A stretch of 20,124 nt of DNA, taken from assembly GCA_900545755.1 (NCBI GenBank), contig URAG01000039.1, forward strand, positions 1 to 20,124. Direction: 5' to 3'. Positions 15,958 to 20,124 of the stretch are shown in pieces. The notes beneath the pieces were generated by a model, which worked only from the letters and a program-made list of their open reading frames with translations, ran no database searches and was not told the origin of the DNA. Each line of letters begins with the position of its first letter. Within the stretch, counting starts at the first letter, position 1. Position numbers and translations under genes: made by a program. The stretch is from an uncultured Cloacibacillus sp. (GTDB lineage: Bacteria > Synergistota > Synergistia > Synergistales > Synergistaceae).

Positions 15958-15986
15958 ATTTTACCCTGTTTTCGTGATTACGTCCA
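15958..15986 (-). promoter_or_regulatory. Promoter of the ompH-like gene
   Basis: On the minus strand TGGACG (15986-15981), 17-base spacer, TAAAAT (15963-15958), about 60 bases before the ATG. Confidence 0.5.
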
Positions 15987-16060
15987 CGTTTTTGCAAGGG
16001 CTTCAAAAATTGGCGGCAACCGGCTTTGTAGAGTCGAACAACAGCACGCCTCCGCTTCTT

Positions 16061-16066
16061 TATAAT
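16061..16066 (+). promoter_or_regulatory. -10 box of the DUF3343 gene
   Basis: A consensus TATAAT 58 bases upstream of the ATG, with no matching -35 at 16 to 18 bases. The region 15899-16123 otherwise holds only the divergent ompH promoter. Confidence 0.45.
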
Positions 16067-16123
16067 AAGGGAAAGTTGTGGTAAAAATATGTGGATGGAA
16101 GTAATTCCGCGGAGGGATGCAGT

Positions 16124-16345
16124 ATGGAATGTCTCGCAACTTTCGACACTACGCACATGGCGCTATTCTTTGAGAAGGCATGCCGAGCTTCGGGGCTGGA
16201 CGTGAAGATCATCCCAGTGCCCCGCCAGATTTCGGCGAGCTGCGGCCTCGCGTGCAGCTACCCGTGCGGCGAGCGCGACAAGGTCGAGGCCGTCGTAGCC
16301 GACAAGGCTATTGAAGTCGCCGAGTATCACGAGCTCGCCTCTTAG
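16124..16345 (+). CDS. DUF3343 protein (putative Se/S carrier-like)
   Basis: A 73-residue cytoplasmic protein. The segment PVPRQISASCGLACSYPC (27-44) matches the DUF3343 signature P-P-R-x-I-S-x-x-C-G, and N-terminal TTHMALFFEKA fits the family as well. Members are proposed sulfur or selenium carriers and often sit next to YedF/SirA-like or selenium-metabolism genes, but none is here. Extra cysteines (Cys40, Cys44) beyond the family Cys make a metal or thiol role possible. ATG 16124 has GGAGGG seven bases upstream (16111-16116). The stop codon lies within the loop and first stem base of the terminator that follows, an economical layout. Confidence 0.82.
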   Translation: MECLATFDTTHMALFFEKACRASGLDVKIIPVPRQISASCGLACSYPCGERDKVEAVVADKAIEVAEYHELAS

Positions 16346-16359
16346 AGGCGGGCTTTTTT
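16332..16359 (+). terminator. Terminator overlapping the DUF3343 stop codon
   Basis: AGCTCGCCTC (16332-16341) pairs with GAGGCGGGCT (16345-16354) over a three-base TTA loop, followed by T5. The TAG stop at 16343-16345 spans loop and stem. Confidence 0.88.
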
Positions 16360-16618
16360 ATTCATCTCCGTCTGGCGGGTCTTCGCGGAAATATTTGTGC
16401 CAGAAAAGCAAGCTCATAAAGCGCCACAGAAGGTAGCCGAGGCAAGCGACAGATATTGATATCCAAAGAAGCCCGCCGTAGCTGGCGCCTATGCCGCCGA
16501 GCGCGGCGCTCCCCGCGCGGCGCGTTTCCTCGCTGCCAGGGCCGAAAAATTTCCACACCCACACCATCACTATCGCTGCGGAGAGCGCAGTGAGTATCAT
16601 ATTTATAACCTTCCGCAT
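16358..16618 (-). CDS. Small two-helix membrane protein
   Basis: An 86-residue protein I do not recognise. It has a hydrophobic helix at about 6-25, a Gly/Ser-rich stretch (RAGSAALGGIGASYGG) and a second helix at about 50-72 ending in a basic/aromatic turn and an acidic tail (EDPPDGDE). The ATG at 16618 is five bases after the stop of the CLC gene, and its AAGGAGG site is made of the last codons of that gene, so the two are translated together. It may be an accessory to the CLC protein, but nothing else supports that. Its stop codon overlaps the T-run of the opposing terminator. Confidence 0.75.
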   Translation of the reverse strand: MRKVINMILTALSAAIVMVWVWKFFGPGSEETRRAGSAALGGIGASYGGLLWISISVACLGYLLWRFMSLLFWHKYFREDPPDGDE

Positions 16619-16623
16619 GGTTT

Positions 16624-18045
16624 TCAGCGCCTCCTTTCAATTATTCTGCTTATGAAGTGTTCGAGATAGAATTTCACGATGCGGTGCAGCGATATGCTGT
16701 CGAAGCGCCGCACAAGCTGCTCGCCGCCCTCCGTCCTGCGTATAGAGAAGGCGCGAGATTTCGGCGATAGCAGCACCTGAGTCGGATATAGGCTCCTGTG
16801 GCCGACTACGAGATACGATACGGCGCAGGCGACGCCAGCGAAGGCAGCTATCTGCGCGCCGAACAGCTCCATCGCAAAAAGAGTTCCGGAAATTGGCGTG
16901 TTCGTCGAAGCGGCTAAGACCGCGCAGACGCCGAGCGCAGCGCAGAACGACGGGTCTTGCCCAGTTATCATTGAGAAAAGCAGCCCAGACGACGCACCGA
17001 TGAAGAAAGTAGGCGTTATCTCTCCGCCGCATCCACCTGCTGCGAGCGTTATACCCATCGCGGCGATTTTTACGATAAAGCCGAGCGGAAGGCTCTCCTT
17101 TCCAGCCACCATCGCCCAGATAGCGTCGCTTCCGAGCCCAAGGAATTCCCCGCCGAAGAGCAACCCTATCGCGAGCAGCAGGACCGCGCCCGCAACGGGA
17201 CGTTTCCACCCCGTCACGCCGAAGCGCGCGAACGCTTTCTGCGCGAGGTGGATTCCCTCAATATTCGCGATCGCGATGACTCCGAAGAATATACCGCCAA
17301 GCAGCGACGCGGCGAGAGCCAACGGCCCAAGCTCAGGTACGGCGACGGCGATGTTCACCCCGTGGCCAGCGCCCATAGCCGCCGCCGTGAAGTAGCCGAC
17401 GATACCGCTGATGAGCGACGGGAATAGAACGTCGTAGAATATCTGTCCAACGAAAAGCACCTCGACGGCGAAAATCGCGCCCGTCACTGGCGTGCTGAAT
17501 ACGGCGCAGAAGCCGGCTGCGATGCCGCAGATTATGACCTTTTTCAAATCAGATTCGTCAAGATTGAAAATTTTGCCGATAACGTTGGATACGCCCGAGC
17601 CTATCTGGGCGCAAGGCCCCTCGATACCGACCGAGCCGCCGGATGAAATCGTTACGATGGTTGCAGCTATCTTGACCGGCACGGCTTTCACATCTATCAA
17701 AGTGCGGCGTTTGTTGTGGATCGCGTCGATGACCGCCTCAGTACCGTGCCCCGCAGACTGAGGCGCAAGCAGACGTACAAGGAAATAGCTGACGAAAAGA
17801 CCGGGGAAAAGCAAAAGATAGCGCAGCCGCCCTAGCGCCGCTGCCGTATTCATGCTCCAACTAAGCGCGAGGAGGAAGCCTCCAGAGACCAAGCCGACGG
17901 CAAACCCCGTCACAATGGCGAGGACGACCCACTTAACAACCGCGCAGATAAGCCATACCTCATCGCGGACGATGTCCGCCCCATCCGGTTTTTCAACGTC
18001 TATACGCACAGCATTGCCGGTTTCTTTATTATTCATCCCGTCCAT
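16624..18045 (-). CDS. CLC-family chloride channel/transporter
   Basis: A 473-residue CLC membrane protein without CBS domains. Motifs in order: AGHGTEAVIDAI (98-109, the GSGIP region), GSVGIEGPCAQIG (137-149, the GREGP motif, with gating glutamate Glu142), GAIFAVEVLF (189-198), GGEITPTFFIGA (340-351, the GxFxP motif) and HRSLYPTQ near 416-423 with a candidate Cl- tyrosine Tyr420. The residue aligned with the inner proton glutamate of E. coli ClcA (Glu203) is Val196, as in vertebrate CLC channels, so strict Cl-/H+ exchange is doubtful. ATG 18045 has GGTGA six bases upstream. It leads a two-gene unit with the small membrane protein and diverges from the gene at 18105. Confidence 0.93.
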   Translation of the reverse strand: MDGMNNKETGNAVRIDVEKPDGADIVRDEVWLICAVVKWVVLAIVTGFAVGLVSGGFLLALSWSMNTAAALGRLRYLLLFPGLFVSYFLVRLLAPQSAGHGTEAVIDAIHNKRRTLIDVKAVPVKIAATIVTISSGGSVGIEGPCAQIGSGVSNVIGKIFNLDESDLKKVIICGIAAGFCAVFSTPVTGAIFAVEVLFVGQIFYDVLFPSLISGIVGYFTAAAMGAGHGVNIAVAVPELGPLALAASLLGGIFFGVIAIANIEGIHLAQKAFARFGVTGWKRPVAGAVLLLAIGLLFGGEFLGLGSDAIWAMVAGKESLPLGFIVKIAAMGITLAAGGCGGEITPTFFIGASSGLLFSMITGQDPSFCAALGVCAVLAASTNTPISGTLFAMELFGAQIAAFAGVACAVSYLVVGHRSLYPTQVLLSPKSRAFSIRRTEGGEQLVRRFDSISLHRIVKFYLEHFISRIIERRR

Positions 18046-18092
18046 AGCGCATCACCGCATGACATTCTACCATACGGCGCGCAGAAATACTG

Positions 18093-18098
18093 TATAAT
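18093..18098 (+). promoter_or_regulatory. -10 box directly before a start codon (leaderless gene)
   Basis: TATAAT ends six bases before the ATG at 18105, so transcription should start at or near that A. No clear -35 is present. Confidence 0.6.
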
Positions 18099-18104
18099 AC
18101 GGTC

Positions 18105-18689
18105 ATGAAAGAGAACACGTCGAACGCATTGAGTATCCTCGTAAAATATTTGATATATGCCGGAGTTCTCGCGTCGCTGGTTTTTATCTGCTGGCGCATA
18201 GCGACAAAAGGAGAGTATGAAAGGCGCGAGCTCGCGCAGTGCGAAGCGCTCGCCGTCAGCGCAGCCTTCGCCGCATGCGACGCGCTCGACGATCAAGCGC
18301 TCGCCGAGCATGTACGTGAGAACGGCGCGACGGAATTTATAATAGACCACATGAAGATGCCGGGACATAACGTCGTCTCCGTCATGATAACGCCGGAGGC
18401 CGAGGGTTTTTCAGTACTTGCGCGAGCGGAAACGAATTGGAACTCACGCAGCCCGCAGAAAGCGGAATTTCACGCGGTTAAAGGCGACGGCGTGGAATAC
18501 CAGAAAGAAAACGCAATGGCGAAGGCATTTCTCGCGCTCAACGAATACGGCGACAGAGAGACTTCAAAGCGGCTGACTTTCGTCTTCCCCAACGAAAACA
18601 AATGCCCCGTCCCTTTCGACGTAATCGCTATAAAAGTAAACGGCCTGCACAAAACGCCGCTGACAGTGCTGCGACCTGTGATAAAATAA
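18105..18689 (+). CDS. Single-pass membrane protein of unknown function
   Basis: A 194-residue protein I do not recognise. A short basic-poor N-terminus is followed by one helix (about 12-30, YLIYAGVLASLVFICW) and then a mostly soluble domain of about 160 residues, probably outside the cytoplasmic membrane, with alternating strands (VVSVMITPEAEGFSVLARAE) and a C-terminal VPFDVIAIKVNGLHKTPL. There is no ribosome-binding site, but a consensus -10 box sits six bases before the ATG, which suggests a leaderless transcript. A purine-rich AAAGGAGAG at 18207 precedes only an out-of-frame ATG. It diverges from the CLC gene across 59 bases and is followed by insertion-sequence debris. Confidence 0.75.
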   Translation: MKENTSNALSILVKYLIYAGVLASLVFICWRIATKGEYERRELAQCEALAVSAAFAACDALDDQALAEHVRENGATEFIIDHMKMPGHNVVSVMITPEAEGFSVLARAETNWNSRSPQKAEFHAVKGDGVEYQKENAMAKAFLALNEYGDRETSKRLTFVFPNENKCPVPFDVIAIKVNGLHKTPLTVLRPVIK

Positions 18690-18806
18690 CTACACTAGAA
18701 TAATTTTAACTATATGATGACAAATTTGAAGAACCATAGACACCTCATTAGTGTTCTAAAAATGTGCGTGACAGTGAACAAGCAGTTACTCAATCCTATA
18801 TCATAT
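18690..18806. other. Debris between the membrane protein gene and the IS200 fragment
   Basis: No gene. Bases 18690-18709 match 19504-19523 inside the transposase copy at 19 of 20 positions (CTACACTAGAA, one mismatch, AATTTTA). Bases 18737-18758 form a stem (TAGACAC/GTGTTCTA) with one bulged T at 18754, reminiscent of the imperfect hairpins at IS200/IS605 ends. Both assignments are tentative. Confidence 0.35.
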
Positions 18807-18840
18807 TTCCCGGGCGGCTCCTAAAGGAGCTTACCGGGAA
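18807..18840. repeat. Long hairpin at the 3' end of the IS200 fragment
   Basis: TTCCCGG (18807-18813) pairs with CCGGGAA (18834-18840), and inside it GCTCCT (18817-18822) pairs with AGGAGC (18825-18830), with a small internal loop. It overlaps the transposase stop codon. There is no T-run, so it is more likely a subterminal element structure than a terminator. Confidence 0.65.
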
Positions 18841-19075
18841 TATTTTTGCCTGCATTCACCGGCTTACCCGTAAACGGGTCTACCGGCTCAAACAAACTCA
18901 GCTGGTCTGCTTGATAGTCCTCTTTCAGCTGGTTCCTGATATACTCCGCTATTTTCTTCTGGTTGCGCCCTGCCGTGTCTACGTAATATCCTCTGCACCA
19001 GAAATGTCTATTGCCATATTTGAATTTCATATGTGCAAATGTAGGTTTACCATACAAATGTGACAGAGGGCGGAG
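18821..19075 (-). pseudogene. IS200/IS605 TnpA, N-terminally truncated
   Basis: The C-terminal half of a Y1 (HUH) single-strand transposase. FKYGNRHFWCRGYYVDT and AEYIRNQ, which holds the catalytic tyrosine, are nearly consensus, as is the DPFTGKPV tail. The HUH half with the metal-binding histidines is missing: going upstream the frame loses similarity beyond about 19075, where the next element begins. A Met at 19057 would give a 78-residue product that cannot act alone. No tnpB is present. The broken edge abuts the DDE transposase region, so that insertion or a deletion linked to it probably removed the 5' half. Confidence 0.85.
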
Positions 19076-19216
19076 GGTGGATGTATATAAGATGCGATAT
19101 ATGTAAGATATGAGTTAATGTAAACACGCAAGAAAACACAAAACAAAAGCGGGAAGTCTGTCCATGCTGTAAAGTAATTTCACCACAAATCCACTAACAG
19201 GAGGACGGTTCCCCGC
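19076..19216 (+). other. Upstream region of the DDE transposase copy
   Basis: AT-rich sequence (unlike the flanking chromosome) that should contain the left end of the element and its promoter. AGGAGG (19200-19205) lies about a dozen bases before the ATG. I could not identify an inverted repeat, because the right end is outside the window. Confidence 0.4.
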
Positions 19217-20124
19217 ATGACCAAGATATCACAAAAGGAACGTTACAGGCAATCTCTTATCAAGTATGCGATAAAGTACGGCGTCACCAAAGCAGCTGCA
19301 CGGTATGCTACGAACAGGCAGTATGTCTACAGGTGGATGAAGCGTTACGACGGTTCTCTCGAGTCCCTTTGCGACAAGTCGAGGCGTCCTCACCATCATC
19401 CAAACGAACATTCTCCAGAAGAGCTCTTGCTTATACGGAATATGCTGAAGCATAACAAGAACACAGGGCTTGTCGTATTTTGGGTTAAACTGAGAGAGAG
19501 GGGCTACACTAGAAGAATTTTAGCCCTCTATAGGGCGATGAAGCGTATCGGAGCTGTACGCATTCCTCTGCCTAACCCTAAATACGTTCCCAAGCCCTAT
19601 GAGCAGATGCAGTACCCAGGACAGCGTGTACAGGTGGACGTTAAGTTCGTGCCGAAGGCATGCCATGTTGGAGAAGCGGAGGGGAAACAGTTCTATCAAT
19701 ATACTGCGATAGACGAGTACAGCCGTTTCCGCTATGTCGAAGCGTTTGAAGAGCACAGCACGTACAGCTCGACGGTGTTCCTGACGCATATGCTGAGATT
19801 CTTCAAATTCCGTGTGGAATGTGTCCAGACGGGCAGTGGTTCGGAATTCACCAACCGTTTTACCTCTGACAAAGGCAAGACTACGCTCTTTGAAAGACAT
19901 TTAGCGCGCTATGGGATAAGGCATAAGCTGATAAAAGCCGTACACGCCGCGTCATAACGGAAAGGTGGAAAGGTCGCACAGGAAAGACAACGAATACTTC
20001 TACGCGTCGCATAAATTCTATTCATTGAAAGATTTTGCTGTACAGCTGGCACTCCATAACCGCAGATACAACAACTTCCCGATGAGGCCTCTCGAATGGA
20101 AGTCTCCTCGGGAAGTCATGACTT
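19217..20124 (+). pseudogene. IS481/IS3-like DDE transposase, inactivated copy
   Basis: The frame from 19217 codes an N-terminal helix-turn-helix (KYGVTKAAARYATNRQYVYRWMKRY, about 17-41) and an rve integrase core. The first catalytic Asp is in VQVDVKF. The second motif reads QTGSGSEFTNRF where active relatives have QTDNG, so the catalytic Asp is now Gly (codon 19832-19834). The frame then stops at 19957. Removing one A from the AAAA run at 19933-19936 restores the expected PYTPRHNGKVERSHRKDNEY with the catalytic Glu, and this frame stays open to the window edge. So there is one point loss plus one frameshift, both recent since the rest is well kept. A sequencing error could explain the frameshift but not the Asp loss. 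Confidence 0.88.

Noticed and set aside
16637..17209. A 190-codon minus-strand frame within the CLC gene in another frame
   Set aside because: Arg- and Cys-rich shadow with no membrane or domain pattern.
18807..18840. Intrinsic terminator
   Set aside because: Strong hairpin but no T-run follows on either strand; more consistent with an insertion-sequence end structure.
19933..19940. Programmed ribosomal frameshift in the transposase
   Set aside because: Only a run of four A residues, no clear slippery heptamer or downstream structure, and the active-site Asp is lost anyway, so inactivation is simpler.
1..20124. CRISPR array, phage genes or tandem-repeat arrays
   Set aside because: No regularly spaced repeats, cas-like genes or phage structural genes were seen in any frame.

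Overview
This window comes from a GC-rich, Gram-negative (diderm), anaerobic-looking bacterium. The best guess is a member of the Synergistota (Cloacibacillus/Synergistes-like). That is inference from gene content: a periplasmic OmpH/Skp-type protein, a [FeFe]-hydrogenase-like iron-sulfur protein with DRTGG and PHP neighbours, an orphan pair of complex-I-type membrane subunits, an adenosine-specific-kinase-family protein, and several enzymes for amino-acid amides. Nothing in the window fixes the species.

Layout. At 1-705 lies the N-terminal third of gyrA (minus strand, cut by the window edge). glsA (glutaminase, plus) follows and converges on a four-gene minus-strand block that reads, in transcription order, NuoL/HyfB-like membrane protein, NuoH/HyfC-like membrane protein, L-asparaginase, glnS. 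At 7726-8104 four tRNA genes (Leu-UAA, initiator Met, elongator Met, Pro-CGG) follow a strong promoter and end in a strong terminator. A badly decayed transposase copy (8180-8522) separates them from the next operon.

The minus-strand run 13160 to 8552 is the most interesting part: DRTGG protein, GHKL ATPase of anti-sigma type, [FeFe]-hydrogenase-like multi-cluster Fe-S protein, second DRTGG protein, PHP phosphoesterase, then radA. The spacing is tight, with a 4-base ATGA overlap and a 4-base gap. The hydrogenase-like protein keeps candidate H-cluster cysteines but has Tyr where catalytic enzymes have the proton-transfer cysteine. It ends in an RnfB-like Fe-S motif and has no visible PAS or phosphatase domain. 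I read the set as a redox- or H2-responsive signalling module that outputs through a GHKL kinase and perhaps a PHP enzyme. That is inference.

From 13324 onward single genes alternate in direction: an SSS-family sodium:solute symporter, an adenosine-specific-kinase-family protein, ompH-like, a DUF3343 protein, a two-gene unit of a CLC-type chloride transport protein plus a small two-helix membrane protein, and a single-pass membrane protein that appears to have a leaderless transcript. Most are separated by clear intrinsic terminators. The right end (18690-20124) is a graveyard of insertion sequences: the C-terminal half of an IS200/IS605 TnpA, then a DDE transposase copy with a lost catalytic Asp and a frameshift, running off the window. 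The remnant at 8180-8522 belongs to the same transposase family.

Taken together, glutaminase, asparaginase, a sodium symporter and complex-I-like membrane subunits fit an organism that lives by fermenting amino acids. No CRISPR array, phage or complete mobile element was seen.
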